Assembly: GCF_002117915.1 (NCBI RefSeq) | Contig: NZ_BDJB01000007.1 | Span: forward strand, 62,001 to 126,000 | DNA from: Sphingomonas sp. TZW2008 | Lineage (GTDB): Bacteria; Pseudomonadota; Alphaproteobacteria; Sphingomonadales; Sphingomonadaceae | Length of the DNA: 64,000 nucleotides | Direction of reading: 5' to 3' | Shown: positions 17,575 to 26,831 of the stretch, piece by piece | How the letters are laid out: each line of letters opens with the position of its first letter | Numbering within the stretch: position 1 is the stretch's first letter | Program-made: the position numbers and the translations under genes | Notes under the pieces: generated by a model | Seen by the model: the letters and a program-made list of their open reading frames with translations, nothing else | Told to the model about the DNA's origin: nothing | Database searches by the model: none

Positions 17575-19032
17575 ATGACCGCCGATACGATGCTGAAATT
17601 CGTCGCGATGCCGCAATCCTATCCGGAAAAGCGCGCCGCAGAGGCGCGGGCGGAGGATTTTCGCGAGATCGCCGATCGCTACGCCATCGTCCAGGCGGAG
17701 GAGCAGGCCGGGCGCTGCTCGCAATGCGGCGTGCCCTATTGCACCGTTCACTGCCCGCTCCACAATCATATCCCCGACTGGCTGCGCCTCACCGCGGAAG
17801 GTCGGCTGCGCGAGGCGTACGAGCTATCGAACGCCACCTCGACGATGCCCGAGATCTGCGGCCGCATCTGCCCGCAGGATCGGTTGTGCGAGGGCAATTG
17901 CGTGATCGAGTTCACCGGCCACGGCGCGGTGACGATCGGCTCGGTCGAGAAGTTCATCACCGATACCGCCTGGGAGGAAGGCTGGGTCGAACCGCTCGTC
18001 CCCGGCCCGGCGCGCCGGCTGTCGGTCGGCGTCATCGGCGCCGGCCCGGCGGGGCTGAGTGCGGCTGAATATCTGCGCGGCTACGGCTATGACGTCCACG
18101 TCTACGATCGCCACGATCGCGCCGGCGGACTGCTGACTTACGGCATTCCCGGCTTCAAGCTCGAGAAACCGGTGGTGATGCGCCGCGTCGATCGGCTGAA
18201 GGCGGGCGGCATCGTCTTTCACGAAGGCTTCGCGGTCGGTTCGGACGCGACGCTCGCCGAACTGCGCGCGCGCCACGACGCGATCCTGATCGCGACCGGC
18301 GTCTACAAGGCGCGCGCGATCGACGTGCCCGGCAGCGATGCCGGCGGCGTGGTCGAGGCGCTCGACTTCCTCACCGCGTCGAACCGCAAGAGCTTCGGCG
18401 ACGCCGTGCCCGCGTTCGACGACGGCAGCCTTGATGCGAGCGGCAAGAACGTCGTCGTGATCGGCGGCGGCGACACCGCGATGGATTGCGTGCGCACCGC
18501 GATCCGCCAGGGCGCGACGTCGGTCCGCTGCCTCTACCGCCGCGATCGCGCCAACATGCCCGGTTCGCAGCGCGAGGTGACCAACGCCGAGGAGGAGGGC
18601 GCCGAGTTCGTCTGGCTCTCCGCCCCGCATTCCTTCACGTCGGCGGATGAAGCAGGATCGGTCGCCGCCGTCCGCGCCAACCGCATGCGCCTCGGCGCCG
18701 CCGATGCCAGCGGCCGCCGTGCGCCCGAAGTCGATCCGGGCGGCCCGGTCGACATGCCCGCCGATCTGGTGATCAAGGCGCTCGGCTTCGATGCCGAGGC
18801 GCTGCCGCATCTGTGGGACGCACCCGAACTCGGCGTCACCCGCTGGGGCACCGTGCTGGTCGACAACAAGACGCTGATGACGAGCCTCGACGGCGTGTTC
18901 GCGGCTGGCGACATCGTGCGCGGCGCGAGCCTCGTCGTCTGGGCGATCCGCGACGGCCGCGACGTCGCCGCGTCGATGCACAAATATCTGAAGGCCAAGG
19001 CCGCCGCCTCGCCCGCGAAGGAAGCCGCATGA
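17575..19032 (+). CDS. gltD: Glutamate synthase (NADPH) small subunit
   Basis: A 485-residue beta subunit of glutamate synthase. The N-terminal Fe-S region is rich in Cys (RCSQCGVPYCTVHCPLHN and ICGRICPQDRLCEGNC). An FAD-binding Rossmann motif, GAGPAGLSAAEYL, and a second NADPH-binding motif, GGGDTAMDC, follow. It oxidises NADPH and passes electrons through FAD and 4Fe-4S centres to GltB. The stop overlaps the gltB start (ATGA), so both subunits are made together for ammonium assimilation. The 135 bases upstream should hold the operon promoter. The order gltD-gltB is the reverse of E. coli. Confidence 0.98.
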   Translation: MTADTMLKFVAMPQSYPEKRAAEARAEDFREIADRYAIVQAEEQAGRCSQCGVPYCTVHCPLHNHIPDWLRLTAEGRLREAYELSNATSTMPEICGRICPQDRLCEGNCVIEFTGHGAVTIGSVEKFITDTAWEEGWVEPLVPGPARRLSVGVIGAGPAGLSAAEYLRGYGYDVHVYDRHDRAGGLLTYGIPGFKLEKPVVMRRVDRLKAGGIVFHEGFAVGSDATLAELRARHDAILIATGVYKARAIDVPGSDAGGVVEALDFLTASNRKSFGDAVPAFDDGSLDASGKNVVVIGGGDTAMDCVRTAIRQGATSVRCLYRRDRANMPGSQREVTNAEEEGAEFVWLSAPHSFTSADEAGSVAAVRANRMRLGAADASGRRAPEVDPGGPVDMPADLVIKALGFDAEALPHLWDAPELGVTRWGTVLVDNKTLMTSLDGVFAAGDIVRGASLVVWAIRDGRDVAASMHKYLKAKAAASPAKEAA

Positions 19033-22000
19033 CCGACCAGCGCACCTATCTCGCCACCCATGGCATGTACCGCCCCGAGTTCGAGGGCGATGCGTGCGGC
19101 GTCGGCATGGTCGCTGCGACCGACGGCAAGCCGTCGCGCCGCGTCGTCCAGTCGGCGATCGATGCGCTGAAGGCGGTGTGGCACCGCGGCGCGGTCGATG
19201 CCGACGGCAAGACCGGCGACGGCGCGGGGCTTCACGTCGATCTGCCGGTGCGCTTCTTCGACGATGCGATCGCACTCGGCGGGCACAAGGTGCTGCCCAA
19301 CCGGCTCGCGGTCGGCATGGTGTTCCTCCCACGCACCGATCTCGGCGCGCAGGAGACGTGCCGGACGATCGTCGAGAGCGCGATCATCGAGGCGGGCTAT
19401 ACGATCTACGGCTGGCGGCAGGTGCCAGTCGACGTGTCGGTCATCGGCATGAAGGCGCAGGCGACGCGTCCCGAGATCGAGCAGATCATGATCGCCGGGC
19501 CGCTGCCCGATGAGGTCGACGCCGCCGAGTTCGAGAAGAACCTCTATCTTGTCCGCCGCCGGATCGAGAAGCGCGTCATCGCCGCGCAGATCCAGGGCTT
19601 CTACGTCTGTTCGCTCAGCTGCCGCTCGATCATCTACAAGGGGCTGTTCCTCGCCGAGAGCCTGTCGGTCTTCTACCCCGACCTCACCGACAAGCGCTTC
19701 GAATCGCGCGTCGCGATCTTCCACCAGCGCTATTCCACCAACACCTTTCCGCAATGGTGGCTGGCGCAGCCGTTCCGCTGCCTCGCACACAACGGCGAGA
19801 TCAACACGATCCGCGGCAACAAGAACTGGATGCTCAGCCACGAGATCCGCATGGCCTCGATCGCGTTCGGCGAGCATTCGGAGGATATCAAGCCGGTGAT
19901 CCCGGCCGGCGCGTCTGACACGGCAGCGCTCGATGCGACGTTCGAGGCGATCTGCCGTTCGGGCCGCGACGCGCCGACCGCCAAGCTGATGCTCGTGCCC
20001 GAAGCGTGGCAGAGTGACGTCGCCGACGACATGCCGCCGGCACACGCCGCGATGTACCAGTATCTCGCCTCGGTGATGGAGCCGTGGGACGGCCCCGCCG
20101 CGCTGGCGATGACCGACGGGCGCTGGGCGGTCGCAGGGATGGATCGCAACGCGCTGCGTCCGCTGCGCTACACGCAGACCGCCGACGGCCTCCTCATCGT
20201 CGGATCGGAGAGCGGCATGGTCGTTGTCCCCGAATCGACGATCATCGCCAAGGGGCGGCTGGGCCCAGGACAGATGATCGCGGTCGATCTCGCCGAGGGG
20301 CGGCTGTACCACGATCGCGCGATCAAGGACCGGATCGCCGCCGAAGCGGACTATGCCGGCATGATCGGCAATTTCGCCGCGATCGACGATCTGCCCCCCG
20401 CGCCCGCGAGCGACGTGCCGCGCTACGACCGTGCCGAGCTCGCGAGGCGCCAGGTCGCCGCCGGGCAGACGCTCGAGGACATGGAGCTGATCCTGTCGCC
20501 GATGGTCGAGACGGGCAAGGAAGCGATCGGCTCGATGGGCGACGATACGCCGCTCGCCGTCATCTCGGACAAGCCGCGCATCATCAGCCAGTTCTTCCGC
20601 CAGAACTTCAGCCAGGTGACGAACCCGCCGATCGACAGCCTGCGCGAACGCTACGTCATGTCGCTCAAGACGCGCTTCGGCAATCTCGCCAACATCCTCG
20701 ATACCGAGGACAGCCGCGAGCGCGTGCTGGTGCTTGATTCGCCCGTCCTCACCTCGTCGCACTGGGCGCGGCTCAAGGCCTATTTCGGCCGCGCCGCCGC
20801 CGAGATCGATTGCACCTTCGAGGCGAATGGCGGGCCGGAGAAGCTGCGCGCCGCGATCCAGCGCATCCGCAACGAGGCCGAACAGGCGGTGCGGCAAGGC
20901 AAGAGCGAGCTGTTCCTGACCGACGAGCATATCGGGCCCGAACGCGTGGCGATCGCCGGCGTTCTCGCCGCCGCCGCCGTCCACACGCACCTCGTACGCC
21001 GCGGCCTCAGGTCCTACGCCTCGATCAACGTGCGCACGGCGGAATGCCTCGACACGCATTATTACGCGGTGCTGGTCGGCGTCGGCGCGACGACGGTGAA
21101 CGCCTATCTCGCCGAGGCGGCGATCGCGGATCGCCAGGCGCGCGGGCTGTTCGGCGATCTCGCGCTCGACGAATGCCTCAAGCGTCACCGCAAGGCGGTC
21201 GAGGAAGGACTGCTCAAGATCATGTCCAAGATGGGGATCGCGGTGATCTCCTCCTATCGCGGCGGCTATAATTTCGAGGCGGTCGGCCTCTCGCGCGCGC
21301 TGGTCAATGATTTCTTCCCCGGCATGCCCGCGAAGATCTCGGGCGAAGGCTATGCCTCGCTCCACGTCAACGCCAAGGACCGCCACGACGCGGCGTTCGA
21401 CGAAGCGGTCGTCAACCTGCCGATCGGCGGCTTCTATCGCCAGCGCCACACCGGCGAGGCGCACGCCTATTCGGCGCAGCTGATGCACTTGCTGCAGACC
21501 TCGGTCTCGACCGACAGCTATTCGACCTATCTGCAATTCTCGCGCGGGGTCGGCGATCTACCGCCGGTGTACCTGCGCGATCTGCTCCAGTTCAATTTCC
21601 CGTCGGAAGGCGTGCCGGTCGACCAGGTCGAGCCGATCACCGAGATCCGCAAGCGCTTCATCACGCCGGGGATGAGCCTCGGCGCACTGTCGCCCGAGGC
21701 GCACGAGACGCTGGCGATCGCGATGAACCGCATCGGCGCCAAGGCGGTGTCGGGCGAGGGCGGCGAGGACAAGGTCCGCTATCAGCCGTACGAGAATGGC
21801 GACAACGCCAATTCGGTGATCAAGCAGATCGCGTCGGGGCGCTTCGGCGTCACGGCGGAATATCTCAACGCCTGCGACGAGATCGAGATCAAGGTCGCGC
21901 AAGGCGCCAAGCCCGGCGAGGGCGGGCAGCTGCCTGGCTTCAAGGTGACCGAATTCATCGCCAAGCTACGCCACGCGACGCCGGGCGTGACGCTGATTTC

Positions 22001-23546
22001 GCCGCCGCCGCACCACGACATCTACTCGATCGAGGATCTGGCGCAGCTCATCTACGATCTGAAGCAGATCAACCCGCGTGCGCGCGTGTGCGTGAAGCTG
22101 GTCAGCTCGGCCGGCATCGGCACGGTCGCGGCGGGCGTCGCCAAGGCGCATGCCGATGTGATCCTCGTCTCCGGCCATGTCGGCGGCACCGGCGCGTCAC
22201 CGCAGACGAGCATCAAATACGCCGGCACGCCGTGGGAAATGGGCCTCAGCGAGGTCAATCAGGTGCTCACCCTCAACGGGTTGCGCGGGCGGATCAAGCT
22301 GCGCACCGACGGCGGGCTTCGCGTCGGGCGCGACATCGTGATCGCCGCGATCCTCGGCGCGGAGGAGTTCGGCATCGGCACGCTGAGCCTCGTCGCGATG
22401 GGCTGCATCATGGTCCGCCAGTGCCATTCGAACACCTGCCCCGTCGGCGTCTGCACGCAGGACCCGCGGCTGCGCGACAAGTTCGTCGGCACGCCCGAGA
22501 AGGTCATCAACCTGATGACCTTCATCGCCGAGGAAGTGCGCGACATCCTCGCGCGGCTCGGCGTGCGCAGCCTCGACGAGGTGATCGGCCGCACCGAACT
22601 GCTCCGCCAGGTCAGCCGCGGCGCAGAGCATCTCGACGATCTCGACCTCAATCCGATCCTCGCCAAGGTCGACGCGACCGACGCCGAGCGCCGCTTCTCG
22701 CTCAGTACCTTCCGCAACGAGGTGCCCGACAGCCTCGACGCGCAGATCATCAAGGATGCCGCGGCGGTCTTCTCGCGCCGCGAGAAGATGCAGCTCACCT
22801 ACTCGGTGCGCAACACGCACCGCGCGGTCGGCACGCGGCTGTCGAGCGAGATCACGCGCACTTTCGGGATGAGCGCGCTCAACGACGATCACGTCACCAT
22901 CCGGCTGCGTGGTTCGGCGGGGCAGAGCCTGGGCGCGTTCCTGTGCAAGGGCATCACGCTCGAGGTGTTCGGCGACGCCAACGATTATGTCGGCAAGGGG
23001 CTGTCGGGCGGCGTCATCGTCGTGCGCCCGGCGGTCTCGTCGCCGCTCGCCAGCCAGGACAACACGATCATCGGCAACACCGTGCTCTACGGCGCGACCT
23101 CGGGCGCGCTCTACGCCGCGGGTCAGGCGGGCGAGCGCTTCGCGGTACGCAATTCGGGCGCGACGGTGGTGGTCGAGGGATGCGGCGCGAACGGCTGCGA
23201 ATATATGACCGGCGGCGTCGCGGTGGTGCTCGGCGGCGTGGGCCAGAATTTCGGCGCCGGCATGACGGGCGGCATGGCCTTCGTCTACGATCACGACGAC
23301 AGCTTCGCGCGCCGCGCCAATCCCGAGAGCATCACCTGGCAGCGCCTCGCGTCGGCGCATTGGGCGGGCGTGTTGCGTAGCCATATCGAACGCCATGCGC
23401 GCGTGACCGATTCGAAATGGGCGCGCGGCATCCTCGAAGATTGGGATCTTGCGGTCGGCCGTTTCTGGCAGATCGTCCCGCGCGAGATGCTCACTCGCCT
23501 CCCCCACCCGCTCGACGACGCGCCTGCGATGGAAGCAGCGGAGTAG
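19029..23546 (+). CDS. gltB: Glutamate synthase (NADPH) large subunit
   Basis: A 1505-residue alpha subunit that makes two glutamates from glutamine and 2-oxoglutarate. A short propeptide precedes the N-terminal nucleophile Cys23 in GDACGVGM of the class II amidotransferase domain. The central and FMN-binding synthase domains follow (GEGGEDKVRYQPYENGDNA region, GLRVGRDIVIAA), with the 3Fe-4S cysteines in CIMVRQCHSNTCPVGVC. The C-terminal GXGXG beta-helix repeats are present (GANGCEYMTGGVAVVLGG). It overlaps gltD by 4 bases. A palindromic repeat lies just past its stop. Confidence 0.98.
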   Translation: MTDQRTYLATHGMYRPEFEGDACGVGMVAATDGKPSRRVVQSAIDALKAVWHRGAVDADGKTGDGAGLHVDLPVRFFDDAIALGGHKVLPNRLAVGMVFLPRTDLGAQETCRTIVESAIIEAGYTIYGWRQVPVDVSVIGMKAQATRPEIEQIMIAGPLPDEVDAAEFEKNLYLVRRRIEKRVIAAQIQGFYVCSLSCRSIIYKGLFLAESLSVFYPDLTDKRFESRVAIFHQRYSTNTFPQWWLAQPFRCLAHNGEINTIRGNKNWMLSHEIRMASIAFGEHSEDIKPVIPAGASDTAALDATFEAICRSGRDAPTAKLMLVPEAWQSDVADDMPPAHAAMYQYLASVMEPWDGPAALAMTDGRWAVAGMDRNALRPLRYTQTADGLLIVGSESGMVVVPESTIIAKGRLGPGQMIAVDLAEGRLYHDRAIKDRIAAEADYAGMIGNFAAIDDLPPAPASDVPRYDRAELARRQVAAGQTLEDMELILSPMVETGKEAIGSMGDDTPLAVISDKPRIISQFFRQNFSQVTNPPIDSLRERYVMSLKTRFGNLANILDTEDSRERVLVLDSPVLTSSHWARLKAYFGRAAAEIDCTFEANGGPEKLRAAIQRIRNEAEQAVRQGKSELFLTDEHIGPERVAIAGVLAAAAVHTHLVRRGLRSYASINVRTAECLDTHYYAVLVGVGATTVNAYLAEAAIADRQARGLFGDLALDECLKRHRKAVEEGLLKIMSKMGIAVISSYRGGYNFEAVGLSRALVNDFFPGMPAKISGEGYASLHVNAKDRHDAAFDEAVVNLPIGGFYRQRHTGEAHAYSAQLMHLLQTSVSTDSYSTYLQFSRGVGDLPPVYLRDLLQFNFPSEGVPVDQVEPITEIRKRFITPGMSLGALSPEAHETLAIAMNRIGAKAVSGEGGEDKVRYQPYENGDNANSVIKQIASGRFGVTAEYLNACDEIEIKVAQGAKPGEGGQLPGFKVTEFIAKLRHATPGVTLISPPPHHDIYSIEDLAQLIYDLKQINPRARVCVKLVSSAGIGTVAAGVAKAHADVILVSGHVGGTGASPQTSIKYAGTPWEMGLSEVNQVLTLNGLRGRIKLRTDGGLRVGRDIVIAAILGAEEFGIGTLSLVAMGCIMVRQCHSNTCPVGVCTQDPRLRDKFVGTPEKVINLMTFIAEEVRDILARLGVRSLDEVIGRTELLRQVSRGAEHLDDLDLNPILAKVDATDAERRFSLSTFRNEVPDSLDAQIIKDAAAVFSRREKMQLTYSVRNTHRAVGTRLSSEITRTFGMSALNDDHVTIRLRGSAGQSLGAFLCKGITLEVFGDANDYVGKGLSGGVIVVRPAVSSPLASQDNTIIGNTVLYGATSGALYAAGQAGERFAVRNSGATVVVEGCGANGCEYMTGGVAVVLGGVGQNFGAGMTGGMAFVYDHDDSFARRANPESITWQRLASAHWAGVLRSHIERHARVTDSKWARGILEDWDLAVGRFWQIVPREMLTRLPHPLDDAPAMEAAE

Positions 23547-23566
23547 GCGCCCTAAAAGCACTACCT

Positions 23567-23640
23567 GTCATTGCGAGTGAAGCGAAACAACCCAGGGCCG
23601 GATCGCACCGCCTGGAACATTTCGCTCCACTAGCAATGAC
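23567..23640. repeat. REP-like palindromic element after gltB
   Basis: A 74-base imperfect inverted repeat. The left end is GTCATTGCGAGTGAAGCGAA, and the reverse complement of the right end is GTCATTGCTAGTGGAGCGAA. It forms a long cruciform or hairpin 21 bases past the gltB stop. Similar GTCATTGCGAGCG-type elements are widespread intergenic repeats in proteobacteria. A related copy lies after ftsK. It could protect the gltB mRNA 3' end. Confidence 0.75.
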
Positions 23641-23749
23641 GATTTCGGCTCGACCCGAAAGCGCTGCCACCCAGCGTTAAAGTTGCCTCGGACCGCCTGC
23701 GGCTAGCACCCCCTCGCCGCCGGCCCCTCCAGCCGGCCGGGGAGTCGCG

Positions 23750-26008
23750 TCAGTCCTTCTTGTCCTTGCCGCGGCCCTTTTCGTTGCCACGGCCATTGCC
23801 GCGACCCGGCGGCGGGCCACGGCCATCCTCGGGCGCGAACGATGAACGCAGGAACTGCGGCTCGTCCTCGAACGCGGGTTCCTCCTCGCGCCGCCGCGGT
23901 GGCTCCGCCTCGCGTGGGCCACCGATGCTGATCGATCCGTCGGGGCCGACTTCGAGGTCGACGCCCAGCCCGTCGAGCCGCCCAGCGATCGGCGCCACCT
24001 CGTTCTGCAGCACGCCGATCAGCCCCGCTTCTGGATCGACGTCCTCGACCACCGGCGCCTTGACGACCGGCGCGAGATCGAGCGCGGAGACCATGAAGTT
24101 GCGCCAGATTCGCGCGGGGATGCCGCCGCCGTGTAGCCCCGGATTGGGGGTATTGTCGTCGTTGCCGACCCACACGCCGACCACCAGGTCACCGGCGAAG
24201 CCGATGAACCACGCGTCGCGCCCCGATTGCGACGTGCCCGTCTTGCCGTACGCGTCGACCGACAGCGCCGCGGCGCGCCCGGTGCCGCGGATCGACGCGG
24301 CGAGCAGCGTCAGCATGTCGCGATGGATACGGTCGGGCATCGTCTTCTGCCCGTCGGTCAGCGCCTGATACCAACTCTTGTCGGCGACGTTGCGCAGCCC
24401 GTGTGGCTGCACCGGATAGCGCCCGTCGGCGACGCCTGCGAACGCCGCGGTCAGCTCGAGCAGCGAGACTTCGGAGGTGCCGAGGCCGATCGTCGCCTCG
24501 TTCGCGATCGGGGTCGAGATGCCGAGATCGCGCGCCGCGCGGATCACGTTGCGCACGCCCACCTCCTGCGTCAGCCGCGCGGCGACGACGTTCGACGATC
24601 GCTGGAACGCGCGCCGCAGCGAGATATCGCCAAGGTACCGCCCGTCGTCGTTCTTCGGCTTCCACCCCGCGATCTCGACCGGCGTGTCGTCGACCACCGT
24701 GTCGGGGTTCATCCCCGCGCGCAGCGCCGCAAGATAGACGAACAGCTTGAAGGTCGATCCCGGCTGCCGCCGCGCCTGCGTCGCGCGGTTGAACGGGCTC
24801 TTCGCATAGTCGCGCCCGCCGACCATCGCGACCACCTCGCCGTCGCGCTTCATAGCGACGATCGCCGCCTGCGCCTGCCGCAGCCCCGCCTGCCGGATCG
24901 CGCGCTCCGCAGTGCGCTGCAGGTTGCGGTCGAGCGTGGTGCGCACCGTCGCCTCGGTCTGCACCTCGCCCGCCTGGTCACGCGCGTCGGGCAGCACCCA
25001 ATCCGCGAAATAGGTGCCGGTCGGCAGACTCTGCGCGCGCCGCGCCAGCACGCGCTGCGGCTGCACGTCGGCCGCCTGCGCCTTCGTCAAAAAGCCCGCG
25101 TCAACCATCGCGCCAACCACGATCGCCTGCCGCTTGCGCGCGCCTTCCAGGTTGCCGGTCGGCGCCAGCCGCGACGGCGCCTTGACCAGCCCGGCGAGCA
25201 TCGCCGCCTGGCCGATGTTCATCTTGCCCGGCTCGCGCCCGAAATAGTGCTTCGACGCGGCGCGCAGCCCGTACACATTGTCACCGAAATAGACGTTGGA
25301 GAGGTAGCGCGAGAGGATCTCGTCCTTCGACAGCCACGCCTCCAGCCAGAAGGCGATCATCACTTCGCGCAGCTTGCGCGCCGCGGTGCGATCCGAATCG
25401 AGAAACGCGTTCTTGGCAAGTTGCTGCGTGATCGTGCTGCCGCCCTGCCGCACCCCGCCCGAGCCGACATTCGCCCAGGCCGCGCGTAGGATACCCCGCG
25501 GCGAGATCCCCCAGTGCGAATAGAAGCGCCGGTCCTCGATCGCGAGAAACGCCTGCGTGACGTGCGCAGGCAGGTCGGACGCGACCACCGGTGCGGCGAT
25601 GATCGCGCCGCGCCGCGCGATCGGCGTGCCGTCCGCCGCGGTCAGCGTGATCGACGGCGGCGTCGGCGGCTTCAAGGATTTCGACAGCGGCGCAGTCACC
25701 GCCAGCCACCCGATCGCCAGCACCAGCAGGATCAGCGCGATGCCGATGCCCCGCGTCACCCAGCGCAGCGGGATGCGGCGGCGGCGGCGGCCCGGCGTCC
25801 CCTCGGGCGGCGGCCCTTGATCGTATTCCCGCTGATCCTGACGGTGCTCGGGGTCGCGATCGACCCAAGCGTCGAACCCCGGCATCGAAGCGCGCGGCTC
25901 GGCCGGCGCGTGGTTGTAGCGCAGCCGCCCCGGCTCGTGCGGGCCGTCGCCCATCGGGCGCGGATCGAAGGGATCGGGGCGCATATCGTCGTTCCGGCGG
26001 TCGGCCAT
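23750..26008 (-). CDS. Bifunctional class A penicillin-binding protein (PBP1A type)
   Basis: A 752-residue class A PBP. A cytoplasmic, Pro/Arg-rich N-terminus is followed by one membrane helix (IGIALILLVLAIGWLAV), then the glycosyltransferase domain with catalytic Glu158 in IEDRRFYSHWG. The transpeptidase domain has nucleophile Ser418 (STFK), SSN at 471-473 and KTGTS at 589. It polymerises and cross-links peptidoglycan. A long tail rich in Gly, Arg, Glu and Lys ends the protein (RGNGRGNEKGRGKDKKD). I chose the ATG at 26008 because the upstream open frame lies over the divergent FMN reductase gene. The two genes diverge with 63 bases between them. Confidence 0.95.
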   Translation of the reverse strand: MADRRNDDMRPDPFDPRPMGDGPHEPGRLRYNHAPAEPRASMPGFDAWVDRDPEHRQDQREYDQGPPPEGTPGRRRRRIPLRWVTRGIGIALILLVLAIGWLAVTAPLSKSLKPPTPPSITLTAADGTPIARRGAIIAAPVVASDLPAHVTQAFLAIEDRRFYSHWGISPRGILRAAWANVGSGGVRQGGSTITQQLAKNAFLDSDRTAARKLREVMIAFWLEAWLSKDEILSRYLSNVYFGDNVYGLRAASKHYFGREPGKMNIGQAAMLAGLVKAPSRLAPTGNLEGARKRQAIVVGAMVDAGFLTKAQAADVQPQRVLARRAQSLPTGTYFADWVLPDARDQAGEVQTEATVRTTLDRNLQRTAERAIRQAGLRQAQAAIVAMKRDGEVVAMVGGRDYAKSPFNRATQARRQPGSTFKLFVYLAALRAGMNPDTVVDDTPVEIAGWKPKNDDGRYLGDISLRRAFQRSSNVVAARLTQEVGVRNVIRAARDLGISTPIANEATIGLGTSEVSLLELTAAFAGVADGRYPVQPHGLRNVADKSWYQALTDGQKTMPDRIHRDMLTLLAASIRGTGRAAALSVDAYGKTGTSQSGRDAWFIGFAGDLVVGVWVGNDDNTPNPGLHGGGIPARIWRNFMVSALDLAPVVKAPVVEDVDPEAGLIGVLQNEVAPIAGRLDGLGVDLEVGPDGSISIGGPREAEPPRRREEEPAFEDEPQFLRSSFAPEDGRGPPPGRGNGRGNEKGRGKDKKD

Positions 26009-26071
26009 TACGCGTATTACTTTACTAAGACAGTTGCCGCAAGGTCGCGCATCGTGCGAGGGAATAGGGCG

Positions 26072-26677
26072 ATGAACGCCGCAACGGAAGCTCCCACGTC
26101 CGACACCCGCCCGCTCGTCGTCGGCATCGGCGGCACGATCGGCGGGCCCTCCTCCACCGAGCGCGCGCTCGCGATCGCACTCGACGCGGCCGGCGAGCAG
26201 GGCTTCCGCACTCGGCTGTTCGGCGGCGCGGACATGGCGAAGCTCCCGCTCTACGATCCCAAGGCGGCGCATCGTACCGCGGAGGAGCAAGATTTCGTCG
26301 CCACGGTGCGCGGCGCCTCGGCCCTGATCATCGCCTCGCCTGGCTACCACGGCAGCATCTCGGGCGTGGTCAAGAACGCGCTCGATCTCCTGGAGGAAAC
26401 CGCGCGCGATACCGATCGCGCCTATCTCGCCGACATGCCCGTCGGCCTCATCGCCACCGCCTACGGCTGGCAGGCGACCGGCTCGACAATCGCCGCGCTA
26501 CGCTCGATCGTCCACGCGCTGCGCGGCTGGCCGACGCCCTTCGCCGCCGCGATCAACACGCAGTTGACCAAGTTCGATGACGAGGGCGGCGCCAGCGATC
26601 CCGCCGTGATCGATCAGCTCAAGCTCGTCGGCAAGCAGGTCGCGCGCTTCGCGCCGCTCGCCGGCCTCGCCGATTAG
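26072..26677 (+). CDS. NADPH-dependent FMN reductase family protein
   Basis: A 201-residue flavodoxin-fold protein. The FMN phosphate loop is near GIGGTIGGPSSTERAL, and the aromatic-binding loop is SPGYHGSISGVVKNALD, characteristic of the NADPH-dependent FMN reductase/azoreductase group. It probably reduces free FMN or quinones in the cytoplasm. The ATG at 26072 has a gagggaat ribosome site. The partner pathway is unclear; the gene is divergent from the PBP and is followed by a small hairpin. Confidence 0.9.
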   Translation: MNAATEAPTSDTRPLVVGIGGTIGGPSSTERALAIALDAAGEQGFRTRLFGGADMAKLPLYDPKAAHRTAEEQDFVATVRGASALIIASPGYHGSISGVVKNALDLLEETARDTDRAYLADMPVGLIATAYGWQATGSTIAALRSIVHALRGWPTPFAAAINTQLTKFDDEGGASDPAVIDQLKLVGKQVARFAPLAGLAD

Positions 26678-26695
26678 GGCCCGCAAACGACACGC

Positions 26696-26716
26696 TACGG
26701 GCAATAAACGCCCGTA
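26696..26716 (+). terminator. Small hairpin after FMN reductase gene
   Basis: Perfect 7-bp arms TACGGGC and GCCCGTA with a 7-base AT-rich loop, 18 bases past the stop. An A-run rather than a U-run follows, so termination efficiency on the plus strand is uncertain. Confidence 0.4.
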
Positions 26717-26831
26717 AAACGCGGCTCGACGTAACTTTAGTTATCCCACCGTTGACAGCCCCGCCGCCGCTGGTCCACCCCCGCGCCTGACGCGCCGACG
26801 CCACGATCGGCCGACGAAGCGGAGAGCGGGC

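Noticed and set aside
18534..21536. A 1000-codon open frame on the minus strand over gltD/gltB
   Set aside because: It is antisense to two certain genes and its composition (rich in Arg, Asp, His) is the usual shadow of high-GC coding DNA. No family motif is visible.
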